Part shown: piece after piece, positions 58,201 through 64,000 of the stretch
Layout of the letters: the number at the start of each line of letters is the position of its first letter
Position numbering within the stretch: position 1 is the first letter of the stretch
NCBI GenBank assembly: GCA_922989275.2
Contig: OV277857.1
Location: 84,065,321 to 84,129,320 of the forward strand
Source: Gari tellinella
Taxonomy: Eukaryota; Mollusca; Bivalvia; Cardiida; Psammobiidae
Reading direction: 5' to 3'
Length of the DNA stretch: 64,000 nt
Program-made: the position numbers and the translations under genes
Notes under the pieces: model-generated
Seen by the model: only the letters and a program-made list of their open reading frames with translations
Database searches by the model: none
Told to the model about the DNA's origin: nothing

Positions 58201-58732
58201 GTTTAACCAATTACTCAATAAATATGCCTTATAACGCCTTTAATGCATTCCACTACTGAAAAGAATAGTTCCAGTTTGTACATTCCTTTTATAAAGCCTG
58301 TTTCTAGCATTGAAAATAGGTGACCACTTAAGCAGGTTGAAAGTAAAGCAAAACGTGCCTTAAGGTGCCTTCTGCTTTACTTCAGCCTGCTTTTAGCTAC
58401 CCTATGCTTTAATATAGAAAATCTTTCTTATGATACATATTCATGACTCTGTGAAATGGAACTATTTTCTTCAGTGGAGGAATAAGTTAAATGGTTAAAA
58501 TGCACATCTATGGAGTAAAGGGTTAAAGCCTTACTTCATTTGAGTATTTCTAATTGTATTTCAGATGTGTTTGAACCCTGCCTTGGCTATCCACTCCCGA
58601 GATAAGCCACCACCTCTGTATATATGCAGTGACTGTGCAGACACCCTGAACAAGGACCACAGTGAATACATGACATATCTAGTAGACATACTACTGCCAA
58701 TGTCACATGTCTCCACCAAGTGTGAGAATAAG
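49188..58732 (+). CDS. UNC79: UNC79 orthologue, 5' part (coding exons 1-8), NALCN channelosome subunit
   Basis: Eight exons join in frame: 49188-49212, 51723-51843, 53554-53714, 54834-55004, 56208-56294, 56941-57126, 57900-57964, 58565-58732. They total 984 nt, or 328 codons with no stop. All introns are GT-AG. The joined start MATTRAATFTSKIRNL followed by DIANTLKYFSQTLL resembles the vertebrate UNC79 N-terminus, and later blocks (LPYTVASTLAIFPP, IAYGPPSARAPA, DKPPPLYICSDC) are also family-like. Exons 7-8 hold a cysteine cluster that may bind metal. In animals UNC79 works with UNC80 and the NALCN sodium-leak channel in neuronal membranes. The start ATG is preceded in frame by TGA at 49179 and has A at -3 and G at +4. 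The family is usually well over 2,000 aa, so the rest lies beyond 64000. No further exon was recognised between 58733 and 64000. Orthology is by recognition of the sequence, not a database search. Confidence 0.93.
49265..50092 (-). pseudogene. Non-LTR retrotransposon C-terminal fragment with GAT-repeat tail
   Basis: The frame on the minus strand encodes VASFCYLGDMLSAAGGCDLS, RSEMLHASETWPLSKPNLQR and RRLCWYGYVERTSGA, a region downstream of reverse transcriptase in many invertebrate LINEs. The stop is at 49443. The 3' UTR ends in a GATGATGATGATG tail (about 49276-49290). The 5' end is an inverted duplication (49918-50092). Confidence 0.85.
49918..50092. repeat. 82-bp foldback of LINE coding sequence
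   Basis: Arms 49918-49999 and 50011-50092 appear perfectly complementary, with an 11-base loop. The left arm is LINE coding sequence; the right arm is the same sequence inverted. Confidence 0.92.
50340..50572. mobile_element. Truncated pearl-like element
   Basis: Only the terminal core part and end ACACAGGTGAGCGATTTAGG...CTTGTTT are present. Confidence 0.55.
50615..50806. mobile_element. CAGGGCTCCAGATAAG-type palindromic MITE
   Basis: 192 bp; GTTTAA on both sides (50609-50614 and 50807-50812). The CTCATTAGAATCG hairpin is intact. It lies in UNC79 intron 1. Confidence 0.88.
50813..51258. mobile_element. TTAA-type MITE interrupted by a second TTAA-type MITE
   Basis: The outer copy runs to TTTCAACCTTCTTTAA (about 51008) and resumes at GTGGTCACCTGTCTTCAAAA (about 51206). 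The inner copy starts CCCATTACCCCATAAATACG and ends ATTGGGTATTGGG with TTAA on both sides. It inserted at the TTAA that ends the core arm. Confidence 0.75.
51300..51368. repeat. Variant hairpin core
   Basis: TTAATGCAGAAATAATGCAG with AAAGCTCC pairs with its complement around TAGT. This is another variant of the GGAGCTTT core, without recognised MITE ends. Confidence 0.65.
51520..51712. mobile_element. CAGGGCTCCAGATAAG-type MITE abutting UNC79 exon 2
   Basis: 193 bp, flanked by TATGTT on both sides (51514-51519 and 51713-51718). Only ACAG lies between the right duplication and the exon. The right end supplies CTACCTCTTATCT, the most pyrimidine-rich stretch upstream of the acceptor. Confidence 0.9.
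51723..51843 (+). CDS. UNC79: UNC79 coding exon 2
   Basis: Encodes TSKIRNLKDYHYNVSNNL and DIANTLKYFSQTLL, the most recognisable UNC79 N-terminal segment. The acceptor is TTACAG at 51717-51722 and the donor is GTAAGA from 51844. A palindromic MITE ends at 51712, ten bases upstream of the exon. Confidence 0.92.
51930..51988. repeat. GATCA-type hairpin remnant
   Basis: GCAAACAGTGTAGACTCTGA with complement CGTCTACACTGTTTGC; reduced centre. Confidence 0.65.
51993..52198. mobile_element. CAGTAAAACCTCGC-type MITE, complete
   Basis: TA-flanked ends CAGTAAAACCTCGCTATTAC and complement. The central hairpin AAGGTGACAGTGAAACAGAA is perfect over about 30 bases. CAGT plus TA resembles Tc1/mariner MITEs. 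It lies in UNC79 intron 2. Confidence 0.9.
52240..53175. mobile_element. Old pearl-like element with repeats of about 143 bp
   Basis: Phrases like AGGTCAG(T/C)AGG...ATAGAAAAAGC recur near 52447, 52590, 52733, 52931 and 53061. The end GGTGAGGGCTTCGGGGCCTC...CTCTTGTTA is the diverged terminal motif. It lies in UNC79 intron 2. Confidence 0.6.
53176..53426. mobile_element. TTAA-type MITE
   Basis: Core TGAAAGTAAGGCAGAGTG/TATTCTGCTTTACTTTC; right end GGGGGAAAGGGTTAA. A short duplicated arm segment lies at 53285-53310. UNC79 intron 2. Confidence 0.75.
53554..53714 (+). CDS. UNC79: UNC79 coding exon 3
   Basis: Encodes ILKDVPNIPAESYGPQQRD through LVPVIQIGQL. Acceptor ATTTCAG, donor GTAGAC from 53715. 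A TTAA-type MITE starts about 18 bases inside the following intron. Confidence 0.92.
53732..53983. mobile_element. TTAA-type MITE beside UNC79 exon 3
   Basis: TTTACCCTTTCCCTAATA at the left, GGGGGAAAGGGTTAA at the right, perfect core AAAGTAAAGCAGAATGTGCC/complement. Starts about 18 bases after the exon. Confidence 0.85.
53984..54490. mobile_element. TTAA-type MITE split by another at its hairpin apex
   Basis: The outer copy runs to GTAAAGCAAAATGTGTC (54147) and resumes at GGCACATTTTGCTTTACTTC (54454). The inner copy is 54152-54449, flanked by TTAA (54148-54151 and 54450-54453). The apex of this family is normally GCCTTAAGGC, so the insertion site is the family's own apex TTAA. Confidence 0.88.
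54834..55004 (+). CDS. UNC79: UNC79 coding exon 4
   Basis: Encodes LGESVLNVLGCLVPFL and LPYTVASTLAIFPP, helical segments conserved in the family. Acceptor ATTGCAG, donor GTAAAT from 55005. The donor runs straight into a TACAGTAAAACC-type MITE that begins at 55012. Confidence 0.93.
55012..55200. mobile_element. CAGTAAAACCTCCC-type MITE abutting UNC79 exon 4
   Basis: Begins CAGTAAAACCTCCC at intron base +8; right end ATAGAGAGGTTTTGCAG. Central hairpin GAACAGAAAGCTCC/GGAGCTGTCTGTT. The element's TA overlaps the donor region GTAAATA. Confidence 0.85.
55246..55411. mobile_element. Left half of a TTAA-type MITE
   Basis: TTAACCCATTACCCCATAAA to GTTGAAAATAAAGCAGAATG, cut at the apex. UNC79 intron 4. 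Confidence 0.75.
55575..55645. repeat. Variant GGAGCTTT-type hairpin
   Basis: TATGCAGAAAGCTCATTAAA pairs with GAGCTTTCTGCATTATG. Confidence 0.6.
55728..55977. mobile_element. TTAA-type MITE, complete
   Basis: TTAA flanks, ends CCCATTACCCAATAGCC and TTATGGGGTAATGGG, core hairpin intact. UNC79 intron 4. Confidence 0.9.
56208..56294 (+). CDS. UNC79: UNC79 coding exon 5
   Basis: Encodes FDGCSEPTYASESAAAIITM and VFQHTDNG. Acceptor GCTGCAG, donor GTAAGT from 56295. It is less conserved than its neighbours, but both splice sites are strong and the phase fits exons 4 and 6. Confidence 0.85.
56371..56565. mobile_element. TTAA-type MITE, shortened
   Basis: TTAACCCTTGACCACGTAGC at the left, TATTTATGGGTTAATGG at the right; the core arm is partly deleted. 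UNC79 intron 5. Confidence 0.7.
56941..57126 (+). CDS. UNC79: UNC79 coding exon 6
   Basis: Encodes YHSQILECLMSLKKDIVKDI followed by IAYGPP and LLFYYWPQLNPS, a highly family-like stretch. Acceptor ATTACAG, donor GTATGT from 57127. Confidence 0.94.
57285..57618. mobile_element. Two abutting TTAA-type MITEs
   Basis: 57285-57368 is a core-only fragment. A complete copy (about 57369-57617) follows, from CCCATTACCCCATAAAAACA to GGCTATGGGGTAATGGG. UNC79 intron 6. Confidence 0.8.
57900..57964 (+). CDS. UNC79: UNC79 coding exon 7
   Basis: Encodes AWPPVLCQTKGCVNSGKCQA plus VK. The three cysteines begin a cluster that continues in exon 8. Acceptor TTTGCAG, donor GTAATT from 57965; it ends in phase 0. 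Confidence 0.92.
58203..58526. mobile_element. TTAA-type MITE chimera
   Basis: Begins with one orientation's end (TTTAACCAATTACTCAATAA) and switches near 58290 to the other orientation's GCCTGTTTCTAGCATTG. It ends GGAGTAAAGGGTTAA, 38 bases before UNC79 exon 8. Confidence 0.7.
58565..58732 (+). CDS. UNC79: UNC79 coding exon 8
   Basis: Encodes MCLNPALAIHSRDKPPPLYI, then CSDC and LVDILLPMSHVSTKCENK. This is the strongest family match in the window. Acceptor ATTTCAG, donor GTAGGT from 58733, phase 0. A TTAA-type MITE begins about 19 bases into the intron. Confidence 0.95.
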
Positions 58733-58751
58733 GTAGGTGGCGTATAACAAT

Positions 58752-58982
58752 TAACCCATTACCCTGTAGCCAGATTTTAGTTTTAAAGCAAGATGATCAC
58801 TTAAAGCAGGTTGAAAGTAAAGCAGAATGCGCCTTGAGATGCATTCTGCTTTACTTTCAGCCTGCTTTAAGCTACCATCTGCTAGGATATAGATAATACT
58901 TCTTCTGGTACATATTCATGACTTTATAAATTGGATGAATAAATTTAAGGCGTAAAAAGGGGTATTATGGGGTAATGGGTTA
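58752..58982. mobile_element. TTAA-type MITE beside UNC79 exon 8
   Basis: TTAACCCATTACCCTGTAGC to TATGGGGTAATGGGTTAA, core intact; starts about 19 bases after the exon. Confidence 0.88.
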
Positions 58983-58983
58983 A

Positions 58984-59149
58984 GGCTTCAGATAAGGCGA
59001 GTACTTAAAAATGTCAAATCTCTATGCCTCCACCAAACCCTATGATGTGACTACTCACTAGAATTGTCACAGCATAGGGTTTGATGGAGACATGAAGGAG
59101 CAAAGACTAGAAATTAGTGATTTACGTTTTATAATCTGGATCCATGCTA
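58984..59149. mobile_element. Diverged CAGATAAG-type MITE
   Basis: GGCTTCAGATAAGGCGAG and AACCCTATGATGTGACTACT blocks match the 30835 family; the right end is weak. It starts directly after the preceding MITE. Confidence 0.6.
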
Positions 59150-59286
59150 TACTGGACTCAAGTAACAGTGAATAAACTGAGACATTTCCAACAGTTTCTC
59201 CTTTATGGTTTTCCAATTGTCAAGGTGATTCTGTCAAATAGGCTAATCATGGGGTTGAACAAAAAAGATGTATTCACAGTAAGCTT

Positions 59287-59392
59287 TTACCCCCTCCCCC
59301 ATAAATACGCCTTTTTACACCTTCACTTTATTCCTCCACTGAAGAAAATAATTCCACTTTATACAGTAATGAATACGGTATGCACCCTTACA
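59287..59392. mobile_element. Left end of a TTAA-type MITE
   Basis: TACCCCCTCCCCCATAAATA, CTTTATTCCTCCACTGAAGA, then lost before the core. Confidence 0.6.
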
Positions 59393-59606
59393 AAAAAAAG
59401 TATCGGACAGATGTTATTGTATATTTTATGTTGAAATAAATCTACCTATCTATCAGATAATGTATATGTTTACATAAATAAACAAAATATGTTTATGAAA
59501 ATTGTTTATTCATCTGAATGACAATGATTACAGATAAATACATGCTGGGCCTTGCTGGCTAATTCTGTCAGTAACAATGGATTGATTCACTAACATTCGT
59601 AGATCA

Positions 59607-59715
59607 GGGTCCATGTGTTTGAGTTGAGTCTGAAATCATTGTCAAGCATTTGATTGGTCAGATTCGAGCCTAGGTTCAAATCTGTCCAATCAAATGCTTG
59701 AGAACAAACTCTGGG
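59607..59715. repeat. CCAAT-type foldback hairpin
   Basis: CATTTGATTGGTCAGATTCG with its complement; third copy of the 9458 family. Confidence 0.8.
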
Positions 59716-59937
59716 TTAAGCTGACACCTGTTTACAACTTTATCCATTGGTAAAGGTATCCTCAGAATCTTAATTAAAAAGAATGCGTAAAGGCTTCATA
59801 ATATTTTTCTTTGGAGGAAAGGGTAGTTTGGAATGGACAGTTTAATTTCAATGTTCTTGTTTCACGCACAAACACTGCCATATGATTTGCATCAACTACT
59901 AGTTTACAAGGTCCAGTGATTTTGCAAAATCACTTCA

Positions 59938-60186
59938 ACCCTTTACCCCATTAGCCTGTTTCTAGTTTTGAAAACAGGTAATCACTTAAAGCAGGTTGAA
60001 AGTAAAGCAGAATGCGCCTTAAGGTGCATTCTGCTTTACTTTCAGCCTGTTTTAAGATTTTATCTGATAGAATATAGAAATGATTTCTTAAGATTTTTTT
60101 TGTGACAGTATAAATTGGAGCTATTTTCTTTAGTAGAGGAATTAATTAAAGCCGTAAAAAGGTGTATTTATTGGGTAATGGGTTAA
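59938..60186. mobile_element. TTAA-type MITE, complete
   Basis: CAACCCTTTACCCCATTAGC to TATTGGGTAATGGGTTAA, core AAGTAAAGCAGAATGCGCC intact. Confidence 0.85.
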
Positions 60187-61989
60187 GCATTAATGCATTC
60201 ACCCTTGGATCTTCAAATGGATACTTTTGACTGTTCGATTTGTTTTACAAAAAATCGTAAAATTACAATTACAGTAATAATTTTAGAAAAAAAAAGAATG
60301 GGTCCTTTGGGACCCATAACTTTGAAATCTATGGGTCCCATAGAAAAACTATGGGTCCCAATTTTTTTCACCAACTACAAGCATGTGAACCAACTGCTAC
60401 ACCCGTCTGGGTTTTTTCCCATTTAACTTTATTTAACGTTTGACACTGAAAATGAATCAATGAATATTAAAATCTATAAATGCCATAGTAAGCATAGTTT
60501 GTTCATTTTATTTCATTAAACCTGCATGTTTCTGATCTTTCCAGTTCAATCAATGTGCACTTAAGTCAATAGCTTTGGTCAACTTGACTTTATAAGAATT
60601 CTGTTCTTTGTGATTCTGTCCAAAAAGGAAGCCTGTATGCTCTACAGATCTGCATGTCTAGCAAGAGTGCTGTGTTGCAAATTACTGTTCTAACAAACTT
60701 TCACAAATGAATTTCTTACTTTACTATTATTACGAACACACCTACAATGTTTCTGTTCTTAAAACAGTGTTGCAGCTATGATGTCCAATTCTCGCATAGA
60801 TTTCGAAAATCTCGCACAAAAATTACTAGTGCAATCTTTCAAGTCAGCCCTACACGGTACCAGCCATATGATATTATCGCCAATAACAACTAATGACGAC
60901 TCGTCTCCCCCGTCGTGATATTCTACGACGTATTAGATATAGAAAGTTTAGATACAGATAGTGCGCGAAAATTCGCGCGCACTTAATTGCTACAATAATC
61001 AAATACTATGCGTCAAACCTTTCAAACTTTGGGGCGATTCTTGTCAAGTCCGATACCCGCCATTTTGGACACAAATAGGCTAGGTCTAAAACATTGACCG
61101 TACTATCTTGACTAGCCACTATAAAAAAGAGTTCATTATTTGCGGGGCGGACTTTTTGTATTCGTGTTTTAATTTATTTTGGCCTAATTATCATAATATA
61201 TTCAGCGTCTTTAGCAACTATGTTCGTCTGCGAAAACAATTTAGCACCTACGTAGGCCTGATACGCCGTTACAAAGTATCTACACATTAAAGTATTAATC
61301 GTTCTGTATTTTTCACGCAAGTACGATGATGCGTCCTTGAGGACGCACGTCTTTTCAGACTATGCGTCCTCAACGATTTTTATGCGTACTGTACGCAGGA
61401 CGCAGACGTAAAAATATCACTGCAATTAGTGCAGACCCTGATCAGGGTCTGCACTGTTTGTAAAGGACAAGTTTTGCTTTGTACAGGTACAGCATTTGTA
61501 AATGAAAAGGTACTGTGCTGCCTAGAATCTAGTACATGTATCTTTTACAAACTGTGAAGAAACCCTGATCAGATGATCAGAGTCTGCTCTGTTTGTTTTC
61601 ATTTTAAATATTTCTGTGAACAGCCCTTCAAAATCAAAATAAACATGTCAGTTTTACTAACATGGAATAGACCATGTACAAATTCCAGCATTGTAAGGGT
61701 TAAAGAGAGCATGATAAGATGCTAACATTACTATAGTCCATTCACATCACTAATACCCATAACCACATAGCTTGTACATGTATTTTGATCATGAGTTTGA
61801 GTTCCCGCCAGACTATGCCATTTGGATGAGACTTTAAACCAAAGTCCCATGTGTCAGTACTATACACTGGGCATGCAAAAGAACCAAAGGGCTCTATCTA
61901 AAAAGAGTAGGCCTAAGGGCATCACCCGAGTTCCTCTGTATCTGCTCCCTTTTCACTGGGATGTCCAATTAGCCCAAATTTGACAGAAA
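60187..61989. other. No gene recognised; small hairpins
   Basis: GGGTCC/GGACCC inverted phrases lie at 60299-60360. Two GATCAG hairpin remnants lie at about 61433-61458 and 61553-61590. If UNC79 continues beyond the window this is intron 8. Confidence 0.4.
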
Positions 61990-62185
61990 CAGATGTCAGA
62001 ACAAACAAAAGTACACTCTGCTTTACTTTCAACCTGCTTTAAGCTATCATCTTCTAGTATATGGAAGATATTTCTTATGATAGATATTCATGACTTCATT
62101 GTATATTAAATGGAAAACTTTCTTCAGTGGAGGAATAGATTAAATGAGTTAAAAGGCATTATTTATGGGATGATGTTTTAAAACA
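61990..62185. mobile_element. Right half of a TTAA-type MITE at the 3' side of the B-box gene
   Basis: CTCTGCTTTACTTTCAACCT to TATTTATGGGATGATG. It ends about 40 bases past the B-box gene's stop, so that gene's 3' UTR may run into it. Confidence 0.65.
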
Positions 62186-62219
62186 GTAAATGTGTCCTCC
62201 TCAAGGTGTTTGATTGGAG

Positions 62220-63923
62220 TCAGGAGTCAATGATACGATACAGTTTTAAAGTATTGCTGAACTTTTCTTGTAGGAAAAGAGTTTGAGTTGACTCTTGATA
62301 GAATACGATTGTCGGGTAATCAAGATCACCTTTCTGATAGAGCAACACTCTGACCCTGCCACAGTTAGCTGCAATCAAATGTATGTTGTATAGGTTGCAG
62401 CCACATACATACACAGTGCCATAGGATTGGCCCTCAGCATCAACAACTAGTTTACAAGGTCCATTGATTTTGTCATCATCATAAACTGCCAGCACCTTAC
62501 CTTCTTGTGTTAGACAAGTCAGAGTTGCATGTCCTGGGTCTGACACAAACAACTGAACAGGAAGGCTGAAGTCTGATATATACACTCTTTCAGGCTTGTT
62601 AAAAAGTCTTTGTCCCATTTCATTGGTCTCAAACACTGACAAAACATTTCCTCTAAGGTCAAGTATCTTCAGTTGAGCAGGTTCTGTAAATGTCACAAAC
62701 AATCTGGAGTTTTTGTGAGCAATGCCATAGCAGTTACCTTCAACCTCTAATACTCCTGTGCTTCTAAGTTTGTTATTCCAGAGCTGCAAAAACATCAGCT
62801 GTCTGGCTTGTGGAAGAGTAACAATAAACTGACCATCATTAACATTGGTTATAGCCCATGGAGAAGTCATCAAACAGATCTGGGTAGTTAATGTTCGGCT
62901 GCCTGTGTTGAAAACTTTCACTTTAGCATTGCTATTGTCAGCTAGAATGAGTCTGTAGTCAGTAACTAGTGCTCCTGTGATTAAGCAGTCCCGTTTGTCA
63001 TCATGAGCCCTCACTAGGATGTCATCAACATGTTTACCCTGTATCTCTTTAGTTGTATCCAGGCATAACTCACCAAGGCTCTCAAAGGTAGAGATAGATG
63101 TTTTGATGTATGTACAAGGTTGAAACCTGAATACTGGTGTGCTATTCTGATTGTTTGAAGAGTTCACTCTTTCCTCCAGATGGGGAAGTAGTTTTGATGT
63201 TTTCTTCATGACTCCATATAGCTGACTGTGTTGACCACCACTCTGGAGTTGGGCAATCTGATCATTTATCTGTTGAACCATATTAAACACTTCTTTTGTT
63301 TGGCTTGTGACTGACCTAAGCTTGCTTGTTTCTGAGCCATTTATATCTACCAACTGACTTTTAACCTTGTTTTCAAGTCTATCTAATTCTGCATTGATTT
63401 CTTTTCTGAATTGCCTCACATCTTGCAGAATTTTCTTGTCATTTTCCTTCCTTTTAGCAAGATTTGCATCCGAGACTGAAATGACTTCCTTACATTTTGA
63501 GCTCAGTCTTTCAATACCTCTTGTCATAGTTTGAAACTCTTCAGTACTGAGAATGTGTTGAGATAAGAGGGTTGTTGATTGAATTCCCAGACATTTTCTA
63601 TGTGCCATAGTCACACAATGGCGGCAGGTGAGCGTATCATGGGCAGGACAGTAGTATTGTAAAGATCTCCCTCTATGTATGGGACACTCATCGTTCAACA
63701 TGTCCAGCAGTGTTGGTACGGCACATTCCACAGAGTCTTTATCCAGCATGCGATGGTGCCTGGAAGGAGAGGGTATACGGTGAACCTTATAGCAGTCTCT
63801 ACACAAGTACTCCTCACAGTCTACACAGTAACCTTTAGCCGGGTAAAACTCCCCTCGTACACTGCACGTCTCACAGTGATAGTTGTAGCCTTGTATAAAA
63901 GGTGGCATCATTGATTTGTCCAT
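62220..63923 (-). CDS. RING-less double B-box / coiled-coil protein with C-terminal propeller-like region (TRIM2/56-like), 567 aa
   Basis: A single uninterrupted frame of 567 aa. The first B-box-type zinc site uses C17, C20, C33, C36, C41, C44, H48 and H56/57. The second uses C80, H83, C92, H95, C100, C103 and H108. A Lys/Glu-rich coiled coil spans about residues 125-240. Residues about 300-567 hold repeated hydrophobic strands such as YRLILADNSN, LFVTFTEP and VQLFVSDPGH, typical of the NHL/beta-propeller-like end of molluscan TRIM2/TRIM56-like proteins. There is no RING finger before B-box 1, so ubiquitin-ligase activity cannot be assumed; a scaffold role is as likely. The start has G at -3 and G at +4, and the stop is TGA. 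It is intronless and apparently lies antisense inside UNC79 intron 8. Such genes are greatly expanded in bivalves. Confidence 0.9.
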   Translation of the reverse strand: MDKSMMPPFIQGYNYHCETCSVRGEFYPAKGYCVDCEEYLCRDCYKVHRIPSPSRHHRMLDKDSVECAVPTLLDMLNDECPIHRGRSLQYYCPAHDTLTCRHCVTMAHRKCLGIQSTTLLSQHILSTEEFQTMTRGIERLSSKCKEVISVSDANLAKRKENDKKILQDVRQFRKEINAELDRLENKVKSQLVDINGSETSKLRSVTSQTKEVFNMVQQINDQIAQLQSGGQHSQLYGVMKKTSKLLPHLEERVNSSNNQNSTPVFRFQPCTYIKTSISTFESLGELCLDTTKEIQGKHVDDILVRAHDDKRDCLITGALVTDYRLILADNSNAKVKVFNTGSRTLTTQICLMTSPWAITNVNDGQFIVTLPQARQLMFLQLWNNKLRSTGVLEVEGNCYGIAHKNSRLFVTFTEPAQLKILDLRGNVLSVFETNEMGQRLFNKPERVYISDFSLPVQLFVSDPGHATLTCLTQEGKVLAVYDDDKINGPCKLVVDAEGQSYGTVYVCGCNLYNIHLIAANCGRVRVLLYQKGDLDYPTIVFYQESTQTLFLQEKFSNTLKLYRIIDS

Positions 63924-64000
63924 TTCTAAACTTACACCAGATCCCTAGGTTTCTTCCATTCTTTAACTCTTTATTCACTGTGTGTCGTGTCATCCACTTT

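Noticed and set aside
58740..62000. UNC79 exon 9
   Set aside because: No segment with family-like residues and in-phase splice sites was found; presumed beyond the window.

Overview
The window is eukaryotic, intron-bearing, AT-rich DNA that is overwhelmingly repetitive. Protein features (an UNC79 orthologue, a RING-less double B-box protein, a PAN/apple-type exon) and repeat types (non-autonomous elements with a hairpin end, a GTCC/GACA-type microsatellite and about 145-150 bp core repeats; tRNA-headed SINEs; very dense palindromic MITEs) point to a bivalve mollusc. The species cannot be named from the sequence alone. No rRNA gene, CRISPR array, operon or other prokaryotic feature is visible.

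Layout. 1-9.6 kb: a locally duplicated repeat unit interrupted by a 1.56 kb hAT-like element with an 8-bp target duplication, then several foldback or terminal-inverted-repeat elements and a pearl-like element. 9.6-18.8 kb: MITEs, a SINE with a perfect 14-bp target duplication, and anonymous DNA. 18.8-24.4 kb: a four-level nest. A TA-flanked element full of the motif TCCTTGATGTAACA is split by a truncated LINE, which is split by a pearl-like element, which carries a TTAA-flanked MITE. 24.4-34 kb: MITEs, LINE fragments, a possible PAN-domain exon and pearl-like elements. 34-34.6 kb: a TATA box followed by an array of short hairpins. 35.7-38.3 kb: a two-exon minus-strand gene for an unrecognised 160-aa protein. 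38.4-49.1 kb: SINEs, a complete hammerhead ribozyme fold of the Penelope-like type, a 435-bp TRIM-type LTR element inside a minisatellite, and a clean array of 145-bp repeats. 49.2-58.7 kb: the first eight coding exons of UNC79 on the plus strand, with phases that join into a 328-codon open frame; the gene continues past the window. 62.2-63.9 kb: an intronless B-box/coiled-coil gene on the minus strand, apparently nested in UNC79 intron 8.

Main themes. (1) The same palindromic cores sit inside MITE families with quite different ends, so cores and ends look modular. (2) MITEs sit within tens of bases of many UNC79 splice junctions, and one insertion separates the native 3' splice site from its original upstream intron. 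(3) Several diverged repeat families share a core unit close to nucleosome length. UNC79 is known from animals as a large auxiliary subunit of the NALCN sodium-leak channel; the other genes show no functional link to it.
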